From Deinococcus sp. (GTDB lineage: Bacteria; Deinococcota; Deinococci; Deinococcales; Thermaceae), in NCBI GenBank assembly GCA_023382135.1, contig JAMCQK010000001.1, forward strand, positions 1 through 33,689: DNA of 33,689 nucleotides, in the 5' to 3' direction. The translations under genes were made by a program, and so were the position numbers. The notes under the pieces are model-generated. The model ran no database searches. It saw only the letters and a list, made by a program, of their open reading frames with translations, and was not told the DNA's origin. Shown here in pieces: positions 7,870 through 16,489 of this stretch. The stretch's first letter is position 1. The number at the start of each line of letters is the position of its first letter.

Positions 7870-9132
7870 TTACCAGCCGGAGCCCTTGATTTGGTTGAGC
7901 TTCTTCTCCAGCGCGGCCAGCGCGGCGGCGGCCTTGCTCTTGCCGCTCAGGACGTCGTGCACGGCGCTCCAGAAGGCAGCCGAAACCTCACCGTACTTGG
8001 GCCCGGTGACGGTAGACGGACGAGCCACTGGTTGGCGGCCCGCCAGGTCCTTGAAGAAGGGTACCGCCTTCAGCACATCGGCGTCCTTGTAAAGGTCGGG
8101 AATAGTTGGTTGGAAACTGCCCTTGATGGCACGCTCTTTCTGCACTTCGCGGCCGGTGAGGTACCGCACCAGGTCGGCGGCTACCTTGGGGTTCTTGGAG
8201 AACTTGGAGACGGCCAGCTGCCAACCACCCAAGGTACCCACATTGCTGCCACCAGGGCCTGCCGGCAAGGGTGCAACGCCTATTTTGCCCTTGACGGCAG
8301 AGCCTTCCTGGTTACCCAGGCTGTAAGCGTAGGGCCAGTTGCGCATGAAGGCGGCATTGCCCGATTGGAAGACGCCACGGGCTTTTTCCTCGTCGTAGGT
8401 AGTAACCGCCGGCGGGGAGACAAGCTTGATTTGAGAAGCGACCAGGTCAAGTATTGCCGCGGCTTTTGCGTTGTTGATGGTTACTTTGCCGCTGGCATCG
8501 ATGATGGTGCCGCCGCCGCTCGAGGCAATCCACTCGAGGGCGTCACAGGTCAGGCCTTCATAGGCATTCCCCTGGAAAACAAACCCGTAGAAGTCTTTCT
8601 TGCCGGCCTTGCGCTCGCCGTCTTGAATTTTCTTGGCGGCGGCAAACAACTCGGTCCAGGTCTTGGGTACGGCCACGCCGTACTTCTTCATCAGGTCGGT
8701 GCGGTAGTAGAGCACACCGCCGTCGGTAAACCACGGCATGGCTACCAGCTTGCCGCCTACGGTGTTGTTGGCAATGATGCCCTGGTTCTGCACCTTGAGT
8801 TCATCGGCGCTTACGTAGGGCTTGAGGTCAATCATGAAGTTGGCCAGGGTGCCGGGGTAGATCACGTCAATCTGGTAGATGTCAATGTCGCTTGAACCGG
8901 CGGCCAGCTGCTGCTGGTAAAAGCCTTGGCGGTCGTTGGTAAGCTGGGGAGTCTCCAGCACCGTAACCTTGTTACCGGTCTTGGCCGCCCAGGCTGCGGT
9001 CTCCTCCTTGCATAGCTCAAGCTCCTGGCCCACCGCACCGCAGGCAATGGTGATAGTGACCCCTTGTGCCAGGGCAAAGCCCATCGCAAGGCCCAGCGAC
9101 AACACAAAAACAAACCAGCGCTTCGCAGTCAT
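7870..9132 (-). CDS. malE: Trehalose/maltose-type ABC transporter substrate-binding protein (TMBP-like)
   Basis: 420 residues. An N-terminal signal peptide (charged MTAKR, then a hydrophobic core ending ALAQG) directs export; no lipobox Cys is evident. The mature start, ITIACGAVGQELELCK, closely resembles the Thermus trehalose/maltose/sucrose-binding protein as I remember it. Two Cys at about 32 and 42 and another pair region (LTCDALEW) could form disulfides. This family 1 solute-binding protein captures sugar outside the cell and delivers it to the two permeases downstream. GGGAGG sits four bases before ATG 9132. A promoter lies just upstream and a terminator-like hairpin follows. Exact sugar range is inferred. 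Confidence 0.92.
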   Translation of the reverse strand: MTAKRWFVFVLSLGLAMGFALAQGVTITIACGAVGQELELCKEETAAWAAKTGNKVTVLETPQLTNDRQGFYQQQLAAGSSDIDIYQIDVIYPGTLANFMIDLKPYVSADELKVQNQGIIANNTVGGKLVAMPWFTDGGVLYYRTDLMKKYGVAVPKTWTELFAAAKKIQDGERKAGKKDFYGFVFQGNAYEGLTCDALEWIASSGGGTIIDASGKVTINNAKAAAILDLVASQIKLVSPPAVTTYDEEKARGVFQSGNAAFMRNWPYAYSLGNQEGSAVKGKIGVAPLPAGPGGSNVGTLGGWQLAVSKFSKNPKVAADLVRYLTGREVQKERAIKGSFQPTIPDLYKDADVLKAVPFFKDLAGRQPVARPSTVTGPKYGEVSAAFWSAVHDVLSGKSKAAAALAALEKKLNQIKGSGW

Positions 9133-9166
9133 GTTCCCTCCCTTTGGAATTGCTTCCAGGGGAAGT

Positions 9167-9193
9167 CTAATACTGCGATAAGACCCCTGTCAA
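9167..9193 (-). promoter_or_regulatory. Candidate promoter of the sugar operon
   Basis: On the minus strand, TTGACA (9193-9188) is followed after 15 nt by TATTAG (9172-9167), about 35 nt upstream of ATG 9132. The -35 box is perfect; the spacer is short. No clear repressor operator was recognised. Confidence 0.5.
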
Positions 9194-9246
9194 ACATCCA
9201 TATGTGCAAATTTTCTTGAGCAGTAAGCGGGTGTGGGTAAGCCAGG

Positions 9247-10602
9247 CTACAGCTTCTTGAGCGCTTGAACCAGTCTGCCCAGCGCGTCCTGTGCGTCGCC
9301 GTAGAGCATGCGGGTATTGTCGGCGTAGAAGAGCTCGTTCTCCACCCCGGCAAAACCCTTACCCTGTCCCCGTTTGACCACAATGGCATTCTTGGCCTGG
9401 TCCACTTCCAGAATCGGCATACCGTACAGGGGTGAGCCTTTACGGCGCGCGGCAGGGTTCACTACGTCGTTAGCGCCTATAACCACCGATACGTCGGTGT
9501 TAGGAAATTCAGGGTTGATGTCCTCGAGGTCGTAGAGCTTCTCGTAAGCCACGCCCGCTTCGGCGAGCAACACGTTCATGTGGCCGGGCATACGCCCCGC
9601 CACCGGGTGGATGGCGTAGCGCACTTCCACCCCTTTAGACTCGAGCACGTCCGCAAGCTCGCGCAGCTTGTGCTGGGCCTGGGCCAAGGCCATACCGTAG
9701 CCCGGAACAAAGATCACCTTGGAGGCGTAGCCGAGCATTACCGCTGCGTCCTCGAGGTCGATAGGCTTCAAACTTCCCTTCACTTCTCCCGAGGCCTGCT
9801 CCACGCCGAACCCGCCCATCAGCACGCTCGCTAGCGAGCGGTTCATAGCCCGGGCCATCAGCAGTGTGAGCAAAGTACCGGCGGCGCCCACCACCGTGCC
9901 GGCTACAATCAGCGCCGTGTTGCCGATAGCGAAGCCCTCGAAGCCCACCGCCAGGCCCGTGAAAGCGTTGTAAAGCGAGATCACCACCGGCATATCGCCG
10001 CCGCCAATCGGCAAGGTCATCAGCAAACCGAACGCCACCGCCAACAGGAAGAAGAGGCCAATTAGATAAGTTGAGTCGTCGCGGAGCAGATAACCGCCAA
10101 CGGCCGCGGCCGCAAACAGCACCAGCAGATTGAAAATGCGTTGAAAGGGGAACAGGATGGGCCTGGTTGACATCAGGCCCTGGAGCTTGGCGAAAGCCAC
10201 CAGGCTGCCGCTAAAGGAGATTGAGCCGATAAGCGCGCCCAGCCCGGCCAGCGCCATCAGACCGGAGTTTGCGAAATCACCGCGCAGAAGCTCTACGGCG
10301 GCAATGGCCGCCGCCGCGCCGCCGCCCATGCCGTTGTAGATGGCCACCATCTGGGGCATGTCGGTCATGGCCACGCGTTTGGCCGCCACCCACGCCACCA
10401 CCGTCCCGATAGCGAGCGCGATGACCATCAGGGCGAAGTTTTGCATCTCGGGCCAGAGAAAGGTCGCTAGCGTGGCGAGCAGCATGGCCCAGCCCGCCCA
10501 AAGAATGCCGCTCCTGGCCGAGCCGGGGGAGCTCATGCGTTTGAGGCCCAGGATAAAGAGCAGCGCGGTTAGGAAGTAAGCAGCTTGAATGAGGTTTTCC
10601 AT
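9247..10602 (-). CDS. pntB: NAD(P) transhydrogenase subunit beta
   Basis: 451 residues. The N-terminal part (about 1-260) is a bundle of hydrophobic helices (domain II), and the C-terminal part is the NADP(H)-binding domain III with GYGMALAQAQ, HPVAGRMPGHMNVLLAEA and a VIGANDVVNPAA stretch. With the two alpha subunits it couples proton flow across the membrane to hydride transfer from NADH to NADP+. It is last of three co-directional genes, 30 nt after pntAB. No Shine-Dalgarno sequence is evident before ATG 10602; the gap holds GCCTCGAGGC. Confidence 0.97.
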   Translation of the reverse strand: MENLIQAAYFLTALLFILGLKRMSSPGSARSGILWAGWAMLLATLATFLWPEMQNFALMVIALAIGTVVAWVAAKRVAMTDMPQMVAIYNGMGGGAAAAIAAVELLRGDFANSGLMALAGLGALIGSISFSGSLVAFAKLQGLMSTRPILFPFQRIFNLLVLFAAAAVGGYLLRDDSTYLIGLFFLLAVAFGLLMTLPIGGGDMPVVISLYNAFTGLAVGFEGFAIGNTALIVAGTVVGAAGTLLTLLMARAMNRSLASVLMGGFGVEQASGEVKGSLKPIDLEDAAVMLGYASKVIFVPGYGMALAQAQHKLRELADVLESKGVEVRYAIHPVAGRMPGHMNVLLAEAGVAYEKLYDLEDINPEFPNTDVSVVIGANDVVNPAARRKGSPLYGMPILEVDQAKNAIVVKRGQGKGFAGVENELFYADNTRMLYGDAQDALGRLVQALKKL

Positions 10603-10632
10603 AGGGTTAGTTGAAGGATGAAGCCTCGAGGC

Positions 10633-10932
10633 TTACGGCCGGCGTGCGGCTTTTGGCTTCCGCTCGAACATCTCCAGCATCCGCTCGGTGACCGCGTAGC
10701 CGCCCGCCGCGTTCATAGCGCCCAGTAGAACCGCTACAAAACCAATCAGTTGCTCTAACGGCGTCTGGGCCCGGCCCAGAACCACCATGGCCCCCACCAG
10801 CACAATGCCGTGGATGAAGTTGGAACCGGACATCAAGGGAGTATGCAGAATGACCGGAACCCGGCTAATCACCTCGTAACCGGTAAAAGCGGCCAACAAG
10901 AAGATGTACAGCGCAGCCCATGTGGAATCCAT
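10633..10932 (-). CDS. pntAB: NAD(P) transhydrogenase subunit alpha part 2 (membrane)
   Basis: 99 residues with three hydrophobic helices and the conserved pattern around STPLMSGSN (here HTPLMSGSNFIHG), typical of the separate alpha-2 subunit found in three-gene transhydrogenases. It completes the proton channel with PntB. The gene starts 3 nt after the pntAA stop, and its AGGAGGT ribosome binding site lies inside the last codons of pntAA, so translation is probably coupled. Confidence 0.97.
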   Translation of the reverse strand: MDSTWAALYIFLLAAFTGYEVISRVPVILHTPLMSGSNFIHGIVLVGAMVVLGRAQTPLEQLIGFVAVLLGAMNAAGGYAVTERMLEMFERKPKAARRP

Positions 10933-10935
10933 GCC

Positions 10936-12060
10936 TTAACCTCCTAGCAACGCCCTGGTTGGCGCGTGGGTGATTACTCCTTGGTGGGTGAGGAGCGCCC
11001 CGGCTAGAATTTCATCGGTCCAGTCGGGCTCCAGCGCTCCTTGCTTGATCAGAAGCTTGGAGAGATTGTAGAGGTTCTTGGCGTACATCTCGGAAGCGTG
11101 AACCGAGAGCGCGCTGGCCAGGTTGACAGGCCCGTGGATGCGAACACCGTGGTGTTCCACGGTTTCTCCCGGCTTTGTCAGCTCGCAGTTGCCGCCGGAC
11201 TCGGCGGCTAAATCTACGACTACCGTGCCGGGGCTCATGCGGGCGACCATCGCGGCGGTAACCAGCACCGGGGCCTTACGCCCGGGAATCTGCGCGGTGG
11301 TGATCACCACGTCCATGCCGCCCACTTCTTTGGCCAAGGCTTCGGTCTGGATTTTCTTTTCTTCCTCGGTAAGCTCGCGGGCATAACCACCCTCGCCTTC
11401 GGCGCTGATGGGCAGTTCCAGCACCTTGGCCCCGAGCGAAAGCGCCTGCTCGGCGGCGGCTTTGCGCACGTCGTAGGCGATTACGTTGGCCCCCAGCCTG
11501 CGGGCGGTGGCAATGGCCTGCAGGCCCGCTACGCCAACGCCCATAACGAGAACTTTGGCGGGGCGGATAGTGCCCGCGGCGGTCGTCAGCATGGGAAAAA
11601 ACCTGCTCGAGCGTTCCGCGGCCATAAGTGCACCGAGATACCCCGCAACTGTGGCCTGAGAGGAGAGCGCGTCCATGGACTGGGCGCGGGTGATGCGGGG
11701 GATGAGCTCAAGCGCCAGCGAGGAGATACCGGCCTCGGCCATGCGTTTGACCCGGGCGGGGTCTCGGTGGGCCTGCATGAAGCCCGCCACAATGGTTCCA
11801 GGCGCGAGCCTGGAAAGACGGTCTCCTTCCAGGGGCTGCACAGCAAACACCACCTGTGCGCCCTGGAACAGGGCCTCGAGGCCTACCACCTCCGCTCCTG
11901 CGGACTGATAGGCGGCGTCGGCGTGGTAAGCGCCAGCGCCAGCTCCCTGCTCCACCCTGACCACACAACCCTCACGCACCAGCCTGGCCACTACCTCCGG
12001 CACCAGCGCCACTCTCTGCTCGCCGGGAAGGGTTTCTTTAGGCACTGCAACAATCACCAC
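10936..12060 (-). CDS. pntAA: NAD(P) transhydrogenase subunit alpha part 1 (NAD-binding)
   Basis: 374 residues of the alanine dehydrogenase/PNT fold. N-terminal landmarks include VPKETLPGEQRVALVPE. The Rossmann segment is KVLVMGVGVAGLQAIATARRLGANV, followed by VVITTAQIPGRKAPVL and VVVDLAAESGGNCE. It binds NAD(H) in the cytoplasm (domain I). The start is GTG 12060, with AAGGAG eight bases upstream; the next codon is also GTG. It is the first gene of the pntAA-pntAB-pntB operon and is divergent from the EamA pair. Confidence 0.96.
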   Translation of the reverse strand: MVIVAVPKETLPGEQRVALVPEVVARLVREGCVVRVEQGAGAGAYHADAAYQSAGAEVVGLEALFQGAQVVFAVQPLEGDRLSRLAPGTIVAGFMQAHRDPARVKRMAEAGISSLALELIPRITRAQSMDALSSQATVAGYLGALMAAERSSRFFPMLTTAAGTIRPAKVLVMGVGVAGLQAIATARRLGANVIAYDVRKAAAEQALSLGAKVLELPISAEGEGGYARELTEEEKKIQTEALAKEVGGMDVVITTAQIPGRKAPVLVTAAMVARMSPGTVVVDLAAESGGNCELTKPGETVEHHGVRIHGPVNLASALSVHASEMYAKNLYNLSKLLIKQGALEPDWTDEILAGALLTHQGVITHAPTRALLGG

Positions 12061-12081
12061 GGGTAGGTCTCCTTTCGGCGA

Positions 12082-12108
12082 AGTATATCAGTGAGATGGC
12101 TTCGTCAA
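12082..12108 (-). promoter_or_regulatory. Candidate promoter of the pnt operon
   Basis: On the minus strand, TTGACG (12108-12103) and TATACT (12087-12082) are separated by 15 nt, and a ribosome binding site (AAGGAG) and GTG start follow within 28 nt. The short spacer matches the candidate at 9167-9193. Confidence 0.5.
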
Positions 12109-12163
12109 TAGGGATTGAATGTCCCCTAGCCCTTTTTGGTAAGCCCATGTAACAATCGGGCCC

Positions 12164-13081
12164 ATGCGGCCAACCGGGATCACGATTGCATCGGTCTTTA
12201 TAGCTGGAGTGTTGGCAGTCTCCACCGCGTCGGTGTTTATAAGGTTGGGCCTCGAGGCCGCCCACTCCACCGGCCCAGGAGTAAGCCTGCTGATTTCAGC
12301 CCTGAGGCTGGCATTCGCAACCCTTCTTCTGGTCCCGGCGCTCAAAGGTCTGAGCAAGGCAAAAATCCAGCCGGGGGGCTGGGCGTTCGTCATTGGTGCG
12401 GGAATTTTCCTGGCCGTTCACTTTGCTACCTGGATTACATCGCTCTCCTACACTTCGGTCGCGGCAAGCACCGTGCTGGTCAACACCAACCCCATCTGGG
12501 TGGCCCTGATCTCCTGGCTCTGGTTCAAGCAAGCCCCCCCACCCCTCACCTTGGCGGGAATTGCCATTGCTTTTGCCGGCGGAATAGTGGTCGGTATAGA
12601 CGGCCAGAACAAGGCTCCAGCCAGCAATCCCGCTCTTGGCAACACGCTGGCCGGGCTGGGCGCGCTGGCTGTTTCCCTTTACTATCTTTTGGGGCGCGAG
12701 GCACAACGCCGGGGCTTTTCCATAGGGCTTTACGCGGCGGTCGCTTACGGCATCGCCGCGGTAACACTGCTTCCCTGGCCGCTGGTTCTTCACACTGGCT
12801 ACCTGAGCTTTCCGCCGGCGTTCTATTTTTGGGTTCTGCTGCTCGCCCTGATTCCACAGCTTGTTGGCCATACCAGCTTCAACTGGGCGGTTAAGTGGAT
12901 AAACCCGGTGCTGGTAACGCTGGTAATCCTCTTGGAACCCGTTGGCGCAAGCTTGCTTGCATTTTTAGCCTTTGGCGAGACGCCCGGTCCGCGTGTGCTG
13001 CTCGGCGGGCTGGTTCTTCTGGCTGGGGTGGCCTTGGCGGCTACGGGCAGCTCAAGAGCCAACACAAAGGCGGACGCCTAG
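12164..13081 (+). CDS. EamA (drug/metabolite transporter) family permease
   Basis: 305 residues with about ten hydrophobic helices in two repeats, as in EamA/RhaT-type carriers. ATWITSLSYTSVAASTVLVNTNPIW in the first half and FNWAVKWINPVLVTLVILLEPVGASLLAF in the second are the usual end-of-repeat motifs. The substrate is unknown; family members export amino acids or other small metabolites. ATG 12164 lacks a Shine-Dalgarno sequence, and TAACAAT ends 7 nt before it, so a leaderless mRNA is possible. Its stop overlaps the start of a second EamA gene. Confidence 0.9.
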   Translation: MRPTGITIASVFIAGVLAVSTASVFIRLGLEAAHSTGPGVSLLISALRLAFATLLLVPALKGLSKAKIQPGGWAFVIGAGIFLAVHFATWITSLSYTSVAASTVLVNTNPIWVALISWLWFKQAPPPLTLAGIAIAFAGGIVVGIDGQNKAPASNPALGNTLAGLGALAVSLYYLLGREAQRRGFSIGLYAAVAYGIAAVTLLPWPLVLHTGYLSFPPAFYFWVLLLALIPQLVGHTSFNWAVKWINPVLVTLVILLEPVGASLLAFLAFGETPGPRVLLGGLVLLAGVALAATGSSRANTKADA

Positions 13082-13905
13082 TGGCGGCGGTAATCGCGGC
13101 CGCTATTTTTTGGGCGCTTGGCGGCGCTCTCGCGGGACGAATGCTTGCCAGCATCCCGGCGGAAATGCTGATCGCGCTCAGGTTTGAAGGGAGCCTCTTG
13201 CTGCTCTTGCCGGTATTCCTGGTAAGGCCGCCCTTGAGAAGTGAGTGGGCCCTGCTTGTTCCCGCGGGTATATTGCTCACGCTGGTCCAGGGCCTTTATT
13301 ACTTGGTCATGGCGCGCTCGAGCGTAGCCACCGTCTTGTTTTTGGAGTATCTGGCCCCGGTAATATTAACGATCTACGCGATGCTGCGGGGGCAGAAGAT
13401 CGGCAGGAGAGCCGTCGGCGGTGTCGCGATAGCAGTTTTGGGAGCCTACCTTTTGGTAATCGGCCCCCGCGGCTTGGCAGGAAGTACCGGAATTTTTCTG
13501 GTGGGCTTGGTGCTGGGCGGAACACTGGCCATCTACGCCGAGCTGAACAGCCGTATCAAAACACCCCCGTTTACTACGCTGGCGGCTGGAACCGTGGTCG
13601 GCACGCTGTTATCATCACCGGTCTGGTTCTTCGAAAAGCCCAGTCTTTCAACCGGAGAATGGGTCGGTTTGGCCTATATCGTGGTGTTCTCGACCATCAT
13701 TCCGTTTGCGCTTTTCCTAAGAGGGTTGCAGCAGATCCCGGCCCGTCTGGCGACTCTTTTGGCCATGCTCGAGCCGGTGGCGGGAAGCCTACTGGCCATC
13801 CCTATAGCACACCAGCCGCTTTCGGCTTTCGGCTTGCTTGGCGGGGGTCTAATCCTTCTGGGCGTCTGGCTCAACGCCTTGCAAACAATACCTTCTAAGA
13901 GCTAA
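13081..13905 (+). CDS. EamA family permease, second of a coupled pair
   Basis: 274 residues from GTG 13081, which overlaps the previous stop by one base (TAGTG). The frame is open further upstream (to 12895), but that part lies inside the other gene and is not EamA-like. From GTG the sequence begins directly with a first helix (AAVIAAAIFWALGGALAGRML). About ten helices follow, with SSVATVLFLEYLAPVI and ARLATLLAMLEPVAGSLLAIP as repeat-end motifs. The pair differs in sequence and could work as a heterodimer or as two carriers. Substrate unknown. Confidence 0.88.
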   Translation: MAAVIAAAIFWALGGALAGRMLASIPAEMLIALRFEGSLLLLLPVFLVRPPLRSEWALLVPAGILLTLVQGLYYLVMARSSVATVLFLEYLAPVILTIYAMLRGQKIGRRAVGGVAIAVLGAYLLVIGPRGLAGSTGIFLVGLVLGGTLAIYAELNSRIKTPPFTTLAAGTVVGTLLSSPVWFFEKPSLSTGEWVGLAYIVVFSTIIPFALFLRGLQQIPARLATLLAMLEPVAGSLLAIPIAHQPLSAFGLLGGGLILLGVWLNALQTIPSKS

Positions 13906-14388
13906 AGGACCCTTGGTGTTGACCGGGAGCAGTGTTTGGGGTCAATCCGGTCAAGAAATGGCGGATTTTATTCGCCACCAGCGGACATTGTTGCCTGCCG
14001 GGCGAGTTCAAAGGGTCCGCCAGATCAGCCGCAACAGGGCTTGGATAAGATCTCCACGCTTTGTCTCTCTCGGAATCGCGGCATCAGGGGAGCGCTCGTT
14101 CGAGGTTTCATCAACACGGCGTGTTTTTTAGGCTCCCTTCAGATTTCCTAGTGCCCCAAACTCAACCAAGCCATACCGCAACCGCAAAAAGCGCCGCCAG
14201 AACCTGGTGGCGTGCGGCGAAAAAGACCAGGGTCTCTCCATCGGCCACAACGGCCTCGAGGCTGAAAGAGTTTTGGTCCATCCACAAAACGACGGCGGGA
14301 AGATTTACGTGAAACCGACGGCCAGGCTCGGCAGAAAATTAGTTCCTTGTGATACCCTGTCTCTTAGTTCCACATTTTGGAGGCTTCG
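13906..14388. other. Intergenic stretch of 483 nt, possible gene remnant
   Basis: No recognisable gene. A weak plus-strand hairpin AACAC-GGC-GTGTT (14113-14125) is followed by TTTT and could end the EamA transcript, but it is far from the stop. On the minus strand 14162-14281 is open for 39 codons from ATG (starting MDQNSFSLEAV, ending in a hydrophobic VLAALFAVAVWLG). The same frame remains open upstream to a TAA, without a ribosome binding site; it looks more like a decayed gene end than a working gene. Confidence 0.35.
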
Positions 14389-15057
14389 ATGAACAAACTC
14401 AGCTGGATTCTCGCACTCGGCATTCTGGGCAGCCTGGCCTTTGCGCAAGCCTGCAGCCACCCCTACTTTCCGGTGGCGGAAGGCCGTACCTGGCAGTACC
14501 GCTCCACTCAACCGGGCGGTTCGGACTATACCGTGAGCATATTGCAGGTTAGCGCAAAGGGTTTTGTTCAGCGCATGACATTCGGCAAATCCAGCTTTGA
14601 CCTTCGTTGGGACTGTACGGCTTCGGGCCTGGTCCAGCTCGACTTCCTGAGCATTGGTGGTCCCGAGAACCAAGGCGCGGAAATTAAAACCAAAACGCTC
14701 AAGAGCAGTGGGGTGGTTTTCCCGCCTGCTAATCTTGCTGTTCCCGGTACCAGCTGGGCTTATAGTTACGTGGTTGAGCAAGAAATTAAGTCGGGAGACA
14801 CCACCATAATCTCCACCAGCACAGTGGAAGTTCAGAACAAGATCGTGGCATTGGAAGAAGTTACCGTTCCCGCCGGTACCTTTAGCGCGCTCAGGGTGGA
14901 CTCCACCAGCATCATCAAAGGCACCATGAAGGCGGCTGGCCAAAGTATTCCCATGAACAACACGGTGCAAACCTCCAGCTGGTACGCCAAGGACGTGGGG
15001 ATGGTCAAGAGCACCGCGGCTGGCTACACAACCGAGCTGGTGTCGTACAAGCGCTAG
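14389..15057 (+). CDS. Secreted protein of unknown function
   Basis: 222 residues from ATG 14389, chosen because GGAGG lies six bases upstream; an ATG at 14377 has none. A Sec signal peptide (MNKLSWILALGILGSLAFAQA) leads to a mature protein beginning CSHPYFPVAEGRTWQYRS. The AQAC junction is a poor lipobox, so a lipoprotein is possible but not likely. The mature part is beta-rich and Ser/Thr-rich, with the stretch VTVPAGTFSALRVDST seen in other exported proteins of unknown function. It stands alone, between a remnant-like region and an MFS gene. I cannot assign a function. Confidence 0.8.
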   Translation: MNKLSWILALGILGSLAFAQACSHPYFPVAEGRTWQYRSTQPGGSDYTVSILQVSAKGFVQRMTFGKSSFDLRWDCTASGLVQLDFLSIGGPENQGAEIKTKTLKSSGVVFPPANLAVPGTSWAYSYVVEQEIKSGDTTIISTSTVEVQNKIVALEEVTVPAGTFSALRVDSTSIIKGTMKAAGQSIPMNNTVQTSSWYAKDVGMVKSTAAGYTTELVSYKR

Positions 15058-15264
15058 TACGCCAAGGACCAGGCCTGCTTCTAGCGAAGAACCCTTCCTC
15101 CGCCAGGCTGGGTAGATAATCTTCAGGCTCGAAAGCGCCTTGCCTGCCCTGGCCCCGGTGGTTGCGCAGGCCAGAGCGCCAGCGCAACCGAAAACCGAGC
15201 GCCTGACAAGCCGCCCATGGCGCAGAGTGGAAGCCTGGCTCAGCATAGTTTGATGATCACCCAG

Positions 15265-15292
15265 TGGACATAAACTTCGGTTGACATAAGAT
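15265..15292 (+). promoter_or_regulatory. Candidate promoter of the MFS gene, possibly leaderless
   Basis: TGGACA (15265-15270) and TAAGAT (15287-15292) are 16 nt apart. Only 9 nt separate the -10 box from ATG 15302, so transcription would start at or within a few bases of the start codon. No Shine-Dalgarno sequence precedes the ATG. Confidence 0.4.
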
Positions 15293-15301
15293 AGGCGGAC
15301 G

Positions 15302-16489
15302 ATGCCGGCGCCAGCGCGAGTCTTTTTGGTTTTCTTGTTCGCCTATTTCCTTTCCTACTTTTTCCGCTCGGCCAACGCCGTAATTGCTCCAGACCTCTCG
15401 CGCGATCTTTCGCTCTCGCCTGCGCAGCTGGGCTTCATGACCAGCTTGTTCTACCTGACCTTCGCCGTGGTACAGATTCCGCTTGGAGGTTTGCTCGACA
15501 GGTTTGGCCCCCGGTTTGTGCATCCAAGCCTGATGCTTTTTGGGGCGGCAGGAAGCCTGATCTACGCCAATGCACACGGTTTTGCGGCGCTTTCCCTTGG
15601 GCGAGCGCTCCTGGGCGTGGGCATGGCGGCCGGTTTGATGGCATCTTTGAAGGCGTTTTCGCTCTGGTTTCCCAAGGAGCGTTTTGCCTCGGTTAGCAGT
15701 CTGTTCGTGGCGCTTGGGGGCAGCGGCGCGATCGTGGCCTCGAGGCCGCTGGTGGAACTCAATCAAGCCTTGGGCTGGCGCGGCGTTTTCACCTGGGGCG
15801 CTTTGGTAATTGTGCTGGCAGCCTTGCTGGTAGCGGCCCTGGTTCGAAACGCCCCCGCTGGGACCGCGCTACCCTCTTCGTCTCAGGCAAGCTCCGCGCA
15901 GCTTTGGCGCACCCAAGCGCTTTGGCGAATTGGCTTTTTAAATTTTGTTCTTGGAGGAGGGTTTTTAGCTTGGCAGACGCTCTGGGGCGGGGACTATCTC
16001 TACAAGGTGCGGGAGATGGCGGGCCTCGAGGTCGGCAATCTGCTTTTTGTCTTTTCGCTCTCGGCCCTCTTTGGGTTCTTGCTCTGCGGCCCCTTGAGTG
16101 AGCGCTTCGGAATCGGAAGGCTTTTGCTGGGCGGGGGGGTTTCGTTCACCGCGGCGCTCGCGTTACTGGCTTTCTGGCCCTGGTTGCCGAAACCGCTCCT
16201 GTACCTGCCCTACATGGTTATGGGCTTCACCGGAGCCTTCAATATCCTGGGCCTTTCCCAAGCCAGGCTCCTCTACCCCGCCGGGCTCACCGGGCGCGTG
16301 GTCACAGCCATTAACTTCATGGGCTTTATCGGAACTTTCCTGCTGCAATGGGGCATGGGCCAGGTGGTGGGAGCCAGGGGATACCCCACCGCCTTCTTGA
16401 TCTGGCTGGTTCTTTTGATTATGGCGCTGGCTTTCTACTGGCCTTTGGCTAAACCAAAATCTAGCGGTGGTACGGCTCGCCCCGCTTGA
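15302..16489 (+). CDS. Major facilitator superfamily transporter
   Basis: 395 residues with about twelve hydrophobic helices. The loop 2-3 signature is present in the form GGLLDRFGPRFVHP and recurs in the second half as GPLSERFGIGRLLLG. The N-terminal FLFAYFLSYFFRSANAVIAPDL resembles MFS carriers of the anion/sugar-phosphate type, but the substrate cannot be read from sequence. The last 29 nt overlap, on the opposite strand, the end of rlmH. Confidence 0.9.
   Translation: MPAPARVFLVFLFAYFLSYFFRSANAVIAPDLSRDLSLSPAQLGFMTSLFYLTFAVVQIPLGGLLDRFGPRFVHPSLMLFGAAGSLIYANAHGFAALSLGRALLGVGMAAGLMASLKAFSLWFPKERFASVSSLFVALGGSGAIVASRPLVELNQALGWRGVFTWGALVIVLAALLVAALVRNAPAGTALPSSSQASSAQLWRTQALWRIGFLNFVLGGGFLAWQTLWGGDYLYKVREMAGLEVGNLLFVFSLSALFGFLLCGPLSERFGIGRLLLGGGVSFTAALALLAFWPWLPKPLLYLPYMVMGFTGAFNILGLSQARLLYPAGLTGRVVTAINFMGFIGTFLLQWGMGQVVGARGYPTAFLIWLVLLIMALAFYWPLAKPKSSGGTARPA

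Noticed and set aside
7891..8895. 334-codon plus-strand frame opposite the sugar-binding protein
   Set aside because: The minus-strand gene has a signal peptide, family motifs and a ribosome binding site; the plus-strand product is unrecognisable.
12895..13080. N-terminal extension of the second EamA gene
   Set aside because: The frame is open, but the extension lies inside the first EamA gene and is not hydrophobic in the EamA manner; GTG 13081 in the TAGTG overlap is the natural start.
14305..15246. 313-codon minus-strand frame opposite the secreted protein
   Set aside because: The plus-strand frame has a signal peptide and GGAGG six bases before its start. The antisense product lacks any recognisable domain.
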